Source of the DNA: Membranipora membranacea
Taxonomy: Eukaryota; Bryozoa; Gymnolaemata; Cheilostomatida; Membraniporidae
Direction of reading: 5' to 3'
Length of the DNA stretch: 64,000 nucleotides
Assembly (NCBI GenBank): GCA_914767715.1
Contig: OU612073.1
Coordinates: 8,246,001-8,310,000, forward strand
In this document: positions 35,901 to 49,400 of the stretch, piece by piece
Position numbering within the stretch: position 1 is the stretch's first letter
Layout of the letters: every line of letters starts with the position of its first letter
Translations under genes and position numbers: made by a program
Notes under the pieces: generated by a model
Seen by the model: the letters and a program-made list of their open reading frames with translations, nothing else
The model's database searches: none
What the model was told of the DNA's origin: nothing

Positions 35901-38900
35901 CCATTGATTGTTTGTGGATGAAAAATTATGAGCAGAACACAGTTGAGAGTTGATAGAAACGTGTCAATATATTTTGCCCACTTATGAATCTTGGGTAATT
36001 TGTTATTTTTTAGCAATGGCCTTCCTTGCTAAATCTTTCCGGGATGAAAAATGGAGACTACGTACAACAAGCATAGCATTTTCAGGATTCTCAGTTGGAA
36101 TTGCTTGTAAGTATTGCTGTGCCAAACATTTGAACGAATTAGTAATAGCCAGTTACATCCACTTTTTAGTCGCATTATTTATAATAACGTCAAAAGATCT
36201 TCCCGTGCTAACAATGTATGTACTAAATACCGACCAGAACTATCCCGCACCCAGAAACGCACAAAAAGCTTTTTTTCTGTTTTATATGAGATTATTTTAC
36301 GATGGCAACATTTATATCGAATAACAATAAGTACGACATTTGAATGTTATCGAACCTTGGTTTGATAGAGAATGAAAATAAACCAAAACCAATACCTATA
36401 TGGGGGCAGGGAGGGTGATGGGTGGAGGGTAATGAATCATGGCCAGGAGTCGTGTTCTCAATGACAGGTCAAACCAAATAATGATAACATTTGTTGGTTT
36501 AGATAAAAATTATTCGGTCAAGTTCAACAACAGCCTGATAACGTCAGACCTTCACCGATTTAGAACATGCTTTAGATTTGCACATGGCATGGAAAATCTG
36601 TGTCCCATTTTTTAATCTCTTGTTCAGACAAAGGGGCGAGTTCATATACTAGAAAGGTTTATCGGTCAAGGTCAAAAAACTGATAAGATCAAACCTTTGT
36701 TTAGAACTAGTCTTTGTCCTCAAAACTCTTGTCACCCCTGTCTTCTGACTGATAATGCTATGGATTCAAGCAAACATGACTTGTGAAATCTATGTCGGAT
36801 CCTCAATAAACCTAAGTTTTAGCCCCCTAAACTTGCCTCCCCTCCCCGCTCTCTGGTTGGGGGGATAAACCTGCCTGTCACAGCTGTGATTTTAGAAAAC
36901 TTTCTTATCATGCTATATACTTGCTTTCACCGCAATTCAGATTAAAATTCAAAATGAGATCAAGCAGTACAGAGAGTGCTAGAAACTGGCATATGACTCG
37001 ATAAGTGAGGTTGAGATAATTGCACAGGTTCATTGTCAAACAGGAAGTGCGTTAAATAAAACAAAAGCAGGTCTCATCTTATTGAAATTCTAGAGAGATT
37101 ACCTGAAGAAAGTACCTTACGTCAGTGAGGGTAATGAAAGCTTTCATCAGTAACACATAATTGCATTTATAGCTCATGGCAAACACCGGTCTATTGCACA
37201 AAATTTTCGATCAGTTTCAATGGTTTGGGACCAACTTCATGTCTTTCGTGGAACAATTATCTTTTTATTTTTCTTTCTAGGTGGTTACACGATGGGAAGC
37301 TTACTATTTCAGTTTTGTGCCATCGAATGTCCCTTCCTCATAATAGCTTGCTTCAGTACATTAGATGGAATTCTCAGGTTCTTATTGCTGACCCCCAAAA
37401 CAGAAAGTGAGGTTAGAGCACCCGTAGCCGGGTTACAAAATGCCAAGTCTCTACTTAAAGACCCTCTCATCCTTACAGGACTGGGTAAGACTTTTGAGCT
37501 TTACTTGTATATCTAGCCTGGGCAAGCTGTTGGGTGCGGGTGGGTGTCCTCTAACATGTATCCACATGCATAATCTCAAATTCTGTCTGCATGACAAATT
37601 TTGATTGTAATTTATTAATTTGTGAAATTGACAGGTAGCAAGTTCGATAATTTTTCCCCAGTAGATTAAAAATTGCAGGCACTATGCATCGGTGTACTAT
37701 GAACTCAATTAACTATAATTTAACCTGGCACCTCTTTAGGCCAAATACCTTAAGCTGGCCAGTGCACACTGCACGGGGAGGCAATTCTTAGCGCTGGCCA
37801 AATAAATCGAACTTTTTCTGAGCTACTACAACGCTTTATTACACGCTGCTCAATGTGCTTTTTGTTTTCAGCCATGAATTTCATGCAGAAGTTTTGCATT
37901 GGGTGGTATATGGGCACCAGTCCAGCCTGGATATTATACACATTACATGGTGAACAATGGATGATAGGTATGTTGTAATGCAGTGTGCAGCAGACTGTCA
38001 CAATTATGATGGTTATATAATTCATTTATATGACAATTACACCAAGAGGGCCGTAGTTTAGAAATAATGGTAGGGGAGGCAAAAGTCCAGAGCGAGCCCG
38101 AAGCATCACAGGGAGGGGTGCTGTAAGCTCCGCCCAAGCAATTTAAGGTATATACTAAGCAACTGGAAATCCCAGAGGGGCTGATTCTGACATGGATTAT
38201 TCAATTATAGTGTTTTTAGGCCACTGTTTTTAGCTTTCTAGGGGAGGCAGTGCCTTGCTGCCTCCCCCACAACTACGTGCCTAAGCAAATCTGTCCATCA
38301 TGCCACTTTTCAGACAGGATTATCTGGTTGGCAACCTTAGTGTTTTACATCTATGTACACATATTGAGGTTGTCTAGACATTTGTGGTCACTCTTGTGTA
38401 AGATTTTTTAGCGTGTCAACCCAGCATTAAATAATATGTGTGCGAAAACCTTTGCCATATAGGAACAACCAACCAAGAGGAATTCACTGTCCATTATGGG
38501 TAACACATAGAACAAGTTTGTTCCCTTTGTAAATGCGGAGGAATACTGGGAAAGCTGTGTATCAAGGTGCCACGCCTTGTACCAAGCTTTTGCATTAACA
38601 CTCAACCACCACAGATGGAACAAAATTATTCTAAGTTTCGTTTTGTCCCGGGTAATTCCCGCCTAAATTTCTGAAGGTTATGGGCATGTGCCAGTCTGCA
38701 TCCGTTAATTGTTCTAGGTTGGCTAGGGTGAATGGCCCGCGACAGCCAAATCAGATGATACTAGACAAACAGTGCTCCCGGTGGGGCACGAACCCAGGAC
38801 CATTTGATCCCAAGTCGCACGCCTCTAGCACTGAGCTATCCCTGACCCTCAACTGACTCACAAGTTCCTCATAGTTTCCAATATCTGATTTTCAGGTGTG

Positions 38901-40755
38901 ACTTTTGGCTGCTCAGCGGTAGTGATGGTTATATCACAGTTCTTCACAGGAAAATACTCAAATTTAAAAACAATATGGAGACCTGTATTCCTAGCGTTAC
39001 TGCTGATAGCGATCGGATTCAGCATAGTAAGTAATTTTAGTGATATGAGATGAAATATAGAGATTTTTTGCAGCCCAGCAAAAAAACTTTGAGCTAGTCA
39101 AAGGGAAATGGCTTTAGCATGTTAGTGGCATTTTGGTCAGTTATAGCTACGATGCAGGACTGCAAAATAAATTGGATAACTGCGATGGGTGATTCCCAGC
39201 AGCAATCATTAATTATGAGTAATGACCAGCTTTGGAGAAGTCGCAAAAAGCAACAATATAGTCTGGTTTGATCCACTCCGTGTAGCGTAACTTAGGAAGT
39301 TATCTCCTGTCGATCTGAGGACAGACAACCCAATTGATTATCGTTCTAATTTTTAATTTTTTGTAGTACCCGTTCTGCAACAATGTTTGGGAGATCGTGG
39401 CACCAGATGCAATCACAAGAGTTGGCCATGGAATATTAGTAGCTAGTTTAAACCCTATGTTAAATCATATAGTAGATGTTCGCCACAAGTCAGCCTACGG
39501 CATCATCAATGGATTTTACACAGCATCGTATAACTTGGGCCTCGGCATCGGTACGTAATGTACTCATATCGCATGATTAACATGATTAAAATCAGGTATC
39601 CTATCACACACCACATCCCTGAAGCATGGTCTGCAAGATATCAGTTTGCAGTTTCTGTAGCAAATTTGCTTTCAGTTTGTAGGCAGGCCTGTCTGGGGGT
39701 CAACCAAGCCCCAGTAGTCAATGGACTGCAGTGGGATTCGAACCCACGACTTTCAACACTTGCACGCTGAAGGGCTCTATCCAACTGAGCCACATCTACA
39801 TTTTATTGCAGTAGACTACATGTAGAGCTTACACGGATTAACTTTAGGGGCCCTCAACATGAGGTAGCTTGTAAGTGGTGTCCAGAGATCAGCATTATGA
39901 CTAGGTGCTTGTTCAGATCACATTCAGTTTTACAAATAAACGTAGACAAAATACATGTATGTAAATAATCTTGAAATGTCTAGACAAAAAATGCTATGAA
40001 AAATCTCCTTGAGTAGCATTATATACACCAGAAAAATGTGTTTGCTTTGAAGATTTGTGAGACTACCCTGATCATATTCATGACTATAGCCAGGCAAGGC
40101 ATGTCCCCATATGTGCATGAGTGCAAAGACAAGCTTTGCTACTATTATCGGACACATTATTTTCAGTCAGACAATATGTCCCAAATAGCTCAAAATGAGC
40201 AGAATTACTCGCTGGAAAAATTAGATGCAGAGTTGACACTCAAGTTATGTGTGTAAGTCATAATATCTTGTTTATTTTCAGGTCCAAACATGGCAGGAGC
40301 TTTACTTAAAGTTATACCTTTCAGATGGTAAGTACGAAAATCTAGCCATAAAGCCTGTTCATTGTCGAGCGAAACCATCCATCATTGGCATCATTGTGGC
40401 AGTATTTCAATCTTCTTTTCACCATCATTACTGACACCTTGATAAATTTATAGGATGTGATGCACCCAAATGATACATGACTGGGTAGATATACAACTAC
40501 AACTTTTGGTTGATTTGTTAAGGCATTCAACTTTGGTCTGTTTTTACCCTACACATGAAGAAAAATGACTATTTATATAAACTCTTTGACATGAATCTGT
40601 TCTCTGTGTATTTCAGGTTATATTGGGGACTGGCGATATTTGTTTTCCTCTCCAGTTTTCTTGCTCTGTCATGGAGGAAAGTACAACCTGCACCTGATGT
40701 GCACCCAATAAACGCCGAGTCGGATCAGGCGGATGGGGAGGGAGCTGCAACATGA
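32921..40755 (+). CDS. SLC18-like vesicular transporter, copy B
   Basis: Eleven exons: 32921-32985, 33611-33765, 34636-34846, 35373-35515, 36014-36106, 37281-37484, 37872-37967, 38896-39026, 39367-39550, 40282-40327, 40617-40755 (TGA); 488 residues. The start ATG begins METEKLL, as in copy C (METDKLL). The cytosolic N-terminus is Ser/Glu-rich. TM1 holds an Asp (MVDAML), TM2 a Lys (VGMKPLLE) and TM10 an Asp (VDVRH), the charged residues that SLC18A transporters use for proton/substrate coupling. The TM1-TM2 lumenal loop is short, with one NAS sequon. Motif C reads GGYTMG, lacking Gly-Pro, and the TM11 Asp of vertebrate VMATs is replaced by Thr. Predicted role: proton-coupled vesicular uptake of an unknown substrate. 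Confidence 0.9.
38049..38280. repeat. Dispersed repeat (gtagtttag / gcctccccca family)
   Basis: In SLC18-B intron 7. The segments ccgtagttt, gtaggggaggc, ctgacatggattattcaatt and tgcctccccca recur, mostly inverted, at 43660-43920 and 44110-44310. It is an interspersed element of unknown class. Confidence 0.45.
38771..38850 (-). repeat. tRNA-like SINE head, second family
   Basis: On the minus strand, box A (TAGCTCAGTGCTAGAGG) and box B (GGGTTCGTGCCCC) are at tRNA-like spacing. It differs from the main SINE family of this window and lies in SLC18-B intron 7. Confidence 0.55.
39650..39800 (-). repeat. tRNA-derived SINE in SLC18-B intron 9
   Basis: Box B GGGTTCGAATCCC and box A TGGCTCAGTTGGATAGAG on the minus strand. 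The tail (agtttgtaggcaggcctgtctgg) matches the 12955 and 23440 elements. Confidence 0.7.
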
Positions 40756-40952
40756 GACAACACGGGAATTTGTTTCAAGTCAGCAAAAGGGGTATTTAAA
40801 GACTTTTCCCAGTGTCAGCTTCTGTGGAGAAGCTTGTGAATTCACATATACACCCCCTGTGTACAAGCAATAGTTGCATGACTGTTTTATTTTCCTTTGT
40901 GCAAAACTCACCTTCCTCTGGATAGAACAGATCTCACATCCATCCTTTTTCT

Positions 40953-41033
40953 TAGCCTGTCTTGTCAAGCTTTGTTCAGAGGGTGAGTTTCCATACCCCC
41001 AACCACTGAACAAAACTTGTCAAGACAGGCCAT
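40953..41033. repeat. 81-bp foldback element, TAGCCTGTCTTGTCAAGC type
   Basis: Inverted arms TAGCCTGTCTTGTCAAGCTT and acttgtcaagacaggcca enclose an inner inverted ttgttcag/ctgaacaa. It lies about 200 bp past the SLC18-B stop. Same terminal motif as 8464, 57283 and 60520. Confidence 0.75.
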
Positions 41034-41879
41034 ATTTTTCTTAGAATGTTTGCTTTAATATACAGACAGTGCAGATCAACAGTTTTAATCTCATTTATAT
41101 AGAAATTTCCTAAGCATAATTGAGATTTCGCTCTTTTTCATGAGGGTAATAACTTTGTACTTTTTTGGGCATAACTTTCACATTTGTCTAGTGATGTGCA
41201 TCTATGCGTCTTAATATTTTGATGACTACAAAAAATTGTTCTCTTCTCAGGATAACCGTAATAAACATAATAAATGTATGCGTTCATACTCAAAATAACA
41301 GAGACTTGGCTTACTCTTTCAGCTAAAGAATCCAATGAAGTCAAAATGAAAAAGGAGTGAGGCCTTGAATTCAACATTCAAAAATCATTTGTGCATTAAA
41401 ATTTATGTAATCTAAGGTGATTCTTGATTGACAGGAAAAATTATGCGTCAAGAGCTACTCTAACTTTTGTATTTCAGTTTGTCTTCTCATGCAGCAAAGA
41501 CACATAACTCCCATCATCTTGATGCTTTGACACTATTATTTGATAAGGCTTTAATTTCATGAATGGTCAATGATTACATATAATGAAAGCCATCACCAAC
41601 GCTATGCAGCAATAGGATAAATCCAATGCATCATTTCATACAAGCTCACTTCAATCCTCAACCACAAATTGTTGACACACTACTCCACTTTTCTTTGCAA
41701 CGATATGTTTACGTTATTCATGTGAACTGGAATCCTTCACTGGGTGATATTGTTTCCGATAATGCAGGTGAGTTCTTTATAAAGCCTGCCCAAACATGAG
41801 GCACACCAACTATTGACTTTTTTACATTTTTATCCTCATGACACCAAAATGTAGTAATGGGGAGTGGCAGATCACTGAG

Positions 41880-42008
41880 TAGTACTTTGTCGAGCTCAGA
41901 CGGCTGCAATGCGAGTTAGTGGCATTACATTTAGTTACTGGCATTATATTGAGTGTTTGAAATGTAATGCCACTTACTCGCATTGCAGCCGTCTGTGCAC
42001 TTAGACTA
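41880..42008. mobile_element. 129-bp foldback element related to the 84-bp palindrome
   Basis: The arms agacggctgcaatgcgag and ctcgcattgcagccgtct are perfect inverse copies, and the pairing extends through atgtaatgccact. The right end GCACTTAGACTA matches the end of the 84-bp element. The flanks atcactgag and atcagtgtg agree at 7 of 9 positions, suggesting an aged 9-bp duplication. Confidence 0.65.
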
Positions 42009-43408
42009 ATCAGTGTGTTGAACTGGATTCAGAAAATAGTATGACCTGTCTGACCCTCATTACATGTAAGGCCAAGTTTCTACGACGTATCTTGTGCAAG
42101 CGACAAGTTAAGTTACCACTTCAAGAGCAGAGTACTATTCACAGTCTTCTGTGGCACTAAGACTCTATCTACAAGAACTTCTGGTTGAGACACCTTCCTG
42201 GATTACGTCAAACGCAACTGAAGAATACAGAAAAAAAATTAAACAACTTAAAAACCAATTTATATAGCCTTTCCGATGTGATGCTGCTAAAGCTACACGA
42301 AAAATGACCTCATGTTGAACCAAGAGGTGTCGAACAATTAATTTGTTCTGCAATCATTTGTAGTGGTTAGGTGATATAGTGATGCAGGATAAGCTAAACA
42401 ACCAAAGCCATTAGTTGAGAGCTAGAAAACAGGACAGAGGATAGGTCGTGTCCTGTCGTTACACCGAAATAAGAAACCCTCCAGATTTTAATAATAATAT
42501 ATAACGCTGATAGGCCTATGTTTATTGAAAAGGATTTTGAAACCATTTTACATGAAAGGGGCCAAAAAAGGATGGGTTTGTCTTCTGAATGCTCATAAAA
42601 TTTCTTCTTTTTTTTCTTTTTTTGTATACACTTTATTTGCTGTTCAATGAGAACATGCGTACATCGAGATTAATAGTTAAGTAATAATAGTGATTGCAAG
42701 AAAAGGTTTAAAAAAGTCTGGTCAGGTTTTCAAAAACAAAACTAAAAGTCATAGCATTTACATGTAGCTATAAAATAGTGATTTGCTTAGGAGAGCTGTT
42801 CTACTGTTTGAAATGGGCCTGTCTGATAACCTGACACTATGCCTTTTGACGGATTGCTTTTGTGGGATGTGGTGGTGTAGCCTGTGGTTCTCGTTAGACA
42901 GTGAGCAATGTTTACATAATATAATTTGGTTGACCTCCTTTTTGACCTGTGATTTTGTTTTCTATACAGGCTGTTTATTGGCTTGCTACATCACTATGAA
43001 ATATAATGTAAAAGTAGTTAGGAATATTTTAAGATATCAATACTGTTCACACTGATCTAATCCAGCTAATATCATTGGGCGATGATGTCGTGCTTGTTGT
43101 CTAGTCTAGAGCAGGCTAACTAATTAGCCAGCCTGAATTGGAAGCATTTATCCATTTATTCAAGATCAGAGAACATTAAAACCAAAAAGTGCCTGTCCAT
43201 GCGACAAAAGTGCCTGTGCATGTGGTTGTATAGAATACTGGATTACAATTGATACTTTTCTAAAGTAGCAAGTTTTTTTCAATGTGCTTACGGTTCAGTG
43301 AGCAGAGAGTTATGAAACAAAATTTTATAACACGCTGATACCTCGTATTTAAAAACTCTCATTGTGTGAATACTTTTAAGATTTGCTGACTCTGAAAGCC
43401 GCGTTTTG

Positions 43409-46400
43409 ATGGAGACAGACAAATTACTGAGCGGCTCTCGCAGCCGGAGAGAAGATGATTATAGCAGTGAAGGGTGAGTGACGACTTTCTATCTGATCGA
43501 CGTGATACAAAATTTATTACTGTTTATTCTTGTATATTCCTGTAAGTCAGGGTTAGTAGTAGCTCCTTTCATGCTGTGCTCTTTTGGGTATTGAGCATCA
43601 CCAAATCCAGCTTTAATTTTTCACCTTTCCTACCTAGCTGGCTGTACCCTTAGCGGGTAGCCGTGCAGCTTTAATCAGGAGGCTAAATAAATTTGCATAA
43701 AAACATTATATTTGAATAATCCATGTCAGAATAAGCCTTCCATGGACTACTTATATATCTTATGAAATACCTTGGATGCATAGGCTTCCCTCCACCTTCT
43801 CCCCCCCCCCCTCCTCCCGGAACCCACAGGGTAAGCTAACAGCACTCCATCTGGTGTTTTTTTTGCCCCCCTTAAAAATTTTCGCCTCCCCTACAATTTT
43901 TTTTCGAAACTACGGTACTGTTAATTAATTTCTAAAATTCATAACATTGCATTCATTATAGTGTTATTTGTAGTGGGCAAGTTGAGTAGTAAATAAAACA
44001 CAACTGAATATGTAGGGTTTACATGTGTAGCAGTTTTGAAAGCCGGCTCTTGCTATTTTCTATTTAAAATTGGCTGGAACAGCTCAGTAAGATGATTAAT
44101 TCATTGCAAGGCCCCTTAGTTCTCCGCCGCCTCCACTAAAATGTTAAATAAACTGGCATGAAAACTTTATAATTGAATAATCGGTGTCAGAATCAAGTCA
44201 TTTAGGAGTTCTATTTGCAATTTATATACCTTTGAATGCTTTGGAGGCACACAGAGCCCATGGTAGGAATTTTTGCCACTCCTACCACTTTTTTCTTAAC
44301 TACGGCTACGACCCTGTCGAGAGGCCCAACTTCCTGAAGTAGTATATAATGGTTACATAATGGCCGTTCCTGCTATTCTTTATTTCAGCATTTTTGAAGT
44401 CATGGTACTAATTGTCGCATGATAACAAGGTTGTGCAGTAAAAAGTAAAAAAAGACAGGGCTATATATGTATATATGAATACAAATTAATATACATAAAT
44501 TTATAAAGATGTTGAACTTTGGTGTATTCTCTTACCAACAGCAAAGAATAACAATTGATGAATTTCTGTTATTCACTGCCAGATTTATTTATTTTGCACA
44601 TAGTCCAAATATTAAGCTGTATAACTGATTTTTGAACAAAATATTGTTAATATGAATTTAAAATCTTATTATTTTAGTGAAAGTTTGCGCAGCTTCTTTA
44701 CCCTACCACAATTTTATATGAAATTTTAATTTATTCTAAAATAAAAGTTTCTAACCCCTTCCCCCCCCCCCCCAGTAAGAGACAACACCAAAGTTCAATA
44801 TCTTGATGAATTTATGTAAATTAATTTGTATACACACAACCAATAATTCATGTAACCTTCTTCTTGACCTCACATGGCACAACCTTGCAATCATGCTACA
44901 ATTTGTGAGAACCATGGCATACAACATGCAGAGATTAAGAATTCTGGGTAAAAGAAAGATATTTTGACACTTACTAGTTCTTGTTCAAGTTGCAAAGATG
45001 ACACTTCTAGGAATGCCAATTGGTGCGCTGGTTGGGTGCTGACCCCGAGTTGAATTTATAAATCAGTGCAAGCCTGGACAACAATATTCATGGCATGAGA
45101 TAATTTCCGAAGGGTTTTCAACAGTCATTCAGTTATCTGCCATATAAATGCTATTTAATATAATGGCATGCCAGTAATTGGGCTGGTTGGCACACAATGA
45201 TATGGATTGAGGAATTTTTATTAGGTCTGTCCATCGGCCTGGCAGGCCTATAGGGGCTCTGCTAAAGTTGTTGATCCCACAGAGGTTCATGGCCGTTGGG
45301 CCAACATGTCGAGTAAGATCTTCCCTTAGAATTTATCAGATAATAGCAGCTTCTTAGACCAAATCAATAACGGAAAATGAGGCCTACCTTTTATTCTCAT
45401 AAGCCAAGCTGAGTTACCTACTATCTTATATGTAACTGACCAGACAGCTTCAAAGACTCAGTAAGAGAGCATTAAACCCATTCAATTGATACCGCTATCA
45501 CCGTATCTCTATCTCTGGCACAAATCTGTGCAGAAGATTCTGATTTGTATCATATTTAAAGACTACCCACGACCAATGCTTGTTATTGTCAAGTAGTTAC
45601 TTATGATTAAGTTATGTCCGATTTGCATGGTAAGTAAATTTCGATGCTCTACTTATCATGAATTATTGATGGTGGAAAAAGGTGCCTCCAATAAGGGAAG
45701 GTAACTCTCATACACTGCATTATGATGTCCCTATGAACAGGATCAGTGCTTGTTTCTTGCATAGGCTTTTGGGTAGTATTTAAATATTCTGTTTTAATCC
45801 AACAGGGACAACTTCTGATTGTTTTCCAGGTCTTCTAGCCGCTCTAGCTCTATAGAGTCCAGTGGAGAGGAAAAGGCCAAACATAGATGTTGTCGCTTCG
45901 ATGCTCAGTCACATCCTTACTTGACAATATTTATTGTGTTTCTGGCTTTTGCAGTAGATTCTATCATGGTTACAGTAATAGGTAAGTACAAAATACATAA
46001 AATATTGTGTGTAATGCATGTAATGCATGTATTGGATGTATTGGATGTATTGCATGCAATGCCAATAATGTCATTCATAGTGCAAACGCATGGTTGTGTA
46101 TTCGACTTTCTGTTGGACACTTGTGTTTACAATTGTATCATATGTAATTGTTGAGACATGGATCACCTCGATTGCTGTTGGTCAATATGGTTATTATATA
46201 ATTTATAGTGTATTGGCTACATTATCAAATGCTCCCTGCAAATACAATTCATATGGCACGTCAAGCTATAATATTTGCCAGTCTATGTGATAAATATTTT
46301 GGAATAATATAATGTATATCACAAAACAGTTTTCATAATTATAATATATCTTGGATTTTTTTCTCTTGCAGATCCCATTTTACCAGATTTATTATACCAG

Positions 46401-49400
46401 ATCGATCAGCATCCAAATGAATTCATCAGTCAATCATTTATCACCAAACCAATCAAGACTCCAGCTAACGTAACACAAGAGATAGAACGTGAAAACTCAG
46501 TTCAGATAGCCGTGCTAGTCGGGCTAAAACCGCTGTTGGAAGTTTTCCTAAACATAGCTGTCGGATTCCTTGTCGAGAGGTAAGCTTTTTGTTTAATCAA
46601 CCATGGCTGGTATCCAAAATAACAGTTACTTGGAACTCGCTAGTTGTTCTGGAAAAGTGCACTTGTTCATATAATGCAGGTAGCGTGCTAGTTTATGTGC
46701 TCAAACTTCGACTGGGTTGATGGTAGCGGTGTTCTATTATGAACTCAACCTTCACGCATAGGGATGTGGGTGATAATAAAATGCCTCAATCAGCAATCTG
46801 GGCAGAGTTGAGACACAAAACTACCTTATCTTGTGTAATTTGAAAAGGATTGTCGTAGAATTTCGGTCAATTTCATCGCACATTCTAACTGTTACAGATC
46901 GTGGTATCATTGAATGAGTGAAACATGCAGCAAATTTATTCTATTCAGATCATGATATAATATATATATAATACATCAATTTTATTTGCTGATCAATTCA
47001 TATATGACAGATAAGACAAATATCGTAATGCATCAGGTGAATTTGTTAAAAACATTATTATCAAGGAGGGCATGATTTATGATCATAATAATGGATAACA
47101 GCTAATATTTTTTGTATCTGATTTCAGGGTTGGACATCGAGGTCCAATGTTGATAGGATGCGCCTTCAATATGGTAGCCACACTGGGTTTTGGTTATCTA
47201 AGGAATTTCTACTTGTTAATAATAACAAGGGTTATGCAAGCAATTGGCGGTAGTCTCTCTGTTGTGGGAGGTAAGATTGAGATCAAACAATTTACATTCT
47301 CCTAATAATTTAATCGGGTTTGGAATATTACTCAGGAAGCCAGATCCTGCAGGATCTAAATGGCCATAACATTTTTTTTATAATACTCTGTGCAGTGATT
47401 AATTACTGTCTAGTAACATATTAGGTATAAGGCTGTTCCAAGAACGAGAGCAAAATGTAGAATGTCTCATTTTAAAATTCAATTCAATTTTTTTAGTTAC
47501 ATATTAAATAGTTTTACTTATAAATTTAGTTAGTAATGAATAATGAGCGTCATGGTGCCAATGAACTAAACCTTCATTGTTCATTGATGGTGCCACTACA
47601 TTCTGACCTTACTGTGATGTAATAGATTGAATTAACTTGCTTTCAAAATTATTAAGTCATCTTTAATTCAGTGCTCCTCTGCATGAAACATGAATTATGT
47701 TTTTTATATAAATAATAATATATAGAACTCGCATTCATTGCAGCAATGGCATTCTTGGCAGCATCTTTCACAGAGGAGAGTATGAGGTTACGAGCCACGA
47801 GCATTGCGTTCTCTGGGTTTACTGTTGGAGTTACGAGTAAGATTATATATATATTCTTTCTTATTATGATTTAAAGTTAATATTTCTATTTAATATTATT
47901 TTTTTTTATTATTATTATTTAATATTATTATTATTTTTCATAATTAGTATTTTAATTAATTTTATTTAATAAAATTTTTTATTCAAGTTTATGACTCACA
48001 CATGTGTTTGTAAACCTGTTTGAAATAAGGCCTTTTATCGTTCCTCTTTCTTCAAAATGGAGACATAGAAGAAGTTGACTCTAGGTGAGTATGAGTAAAG
48101 TTACAGAAAATGTGCAGACACTATCATCTCATCTCAACCAATGGCTATCGGTGTTCGGTTTTGTTGCAACATCAAAGGGCTTTTGAAGCATATTATATTT
48201 CTTTTGAGACAAGGGACATGAATTTTTTGTTTGGCTTTCCATACCTCCTTGATGATATATACATATGTACATAACTATGTAAAAAAAAATATAAATAATC
48301 ATAAAAACTTTTAATTTATTTGATTTCTTACAGTTGGATTTGTTATGGGGAGTGTTCTGTACCAGTATTGTGGTATGCAGTGTCCTTTCCTGGTAATTGC
48401 GGGTCTGACTGTGTTTGACGGTCTTCTCAGGCTTTGCTTACTGACGCCAAAAGAACAAGACAAGGACAGAGAACATACAGGAAAACTGCGACACGCTAAG
48501 CCACTTCTTAAAGATCCTCAAATATTAGCCGGCTTGGGTAAGTCAACCTCTCAAACCACATCAATTTATAGCCTTACTTCCCTCTTCTCTTATTTATATC
48601 ATATAAATGTAGACATACTTGACACCGTTATTAAATATCATTGAATTTTGATTAGGCTACTTGTGAGAATTTTCATAAATCCTATTTAATTCAGCTAATT
48701 TTTTTCGTTCAGCGGTATTTGGTGCGTTTATTGTGCCAGCCAGCAGCTTATTATGTATTATTATTGTATTATTATTTAAGGTCTTATGTTTCATTTGTGA
48801 CTTGATCAGCATATAAAATTGATATAATATTACAGGTCTGCAATTATTTTGTTTTCAGCAATGAATTTTATGCAGAAGTTTACTATGGGATGGTATGTTG
48901 GTACAGCTCCAGCTTGGATGCTATATACACTAAATGGTCAACAGTGGCAAATAGGTACACTACAATCTATCGGGTTATTTGAAAATAAATGTGTATAGAA
49001 ATGTATATATACTATACTATAATTTAAAATTTATGAACAAAAACGCTGAGCATACCAAAATTTTGCGACATATATTAAAAGAGTTCAGTGCATTCAGTGA
49101 GAATTTTGTAAATTTTAAGAAGTCCCATCTTTATGCTATAGAATATCTCATGTGAATCATCACCTGGGTCCACACGATTCTCCCATATCTTCCAGAACAA
49201 AGCCAATCAACCAATATTTCTTATAGATTGGCTAACAAAGCCATTCTATAAGAAATATTGGGTTTCACCTTCATTCTCTGTGACCAATCTGAAACCTTAT
49301 CTCAGGAATGGCCAACACTTGCATAATATTGACCAACCAGCAGATTACCTCACACCTTGTTGTTACAATAATATTATTTCAATTCAGATGAGTAGCCATA

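Larger units (their letters stand above)
40756..43408. other. Spacer between SLC18-B and SLC18-C
   Basis: No gene recognised. It contains two foldback elements (40953-41033 and 41880-42008) and A/T-rich sequence. It includes the 3' UTR of copy B and the promoter of copy C. Confidence 0.5.
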
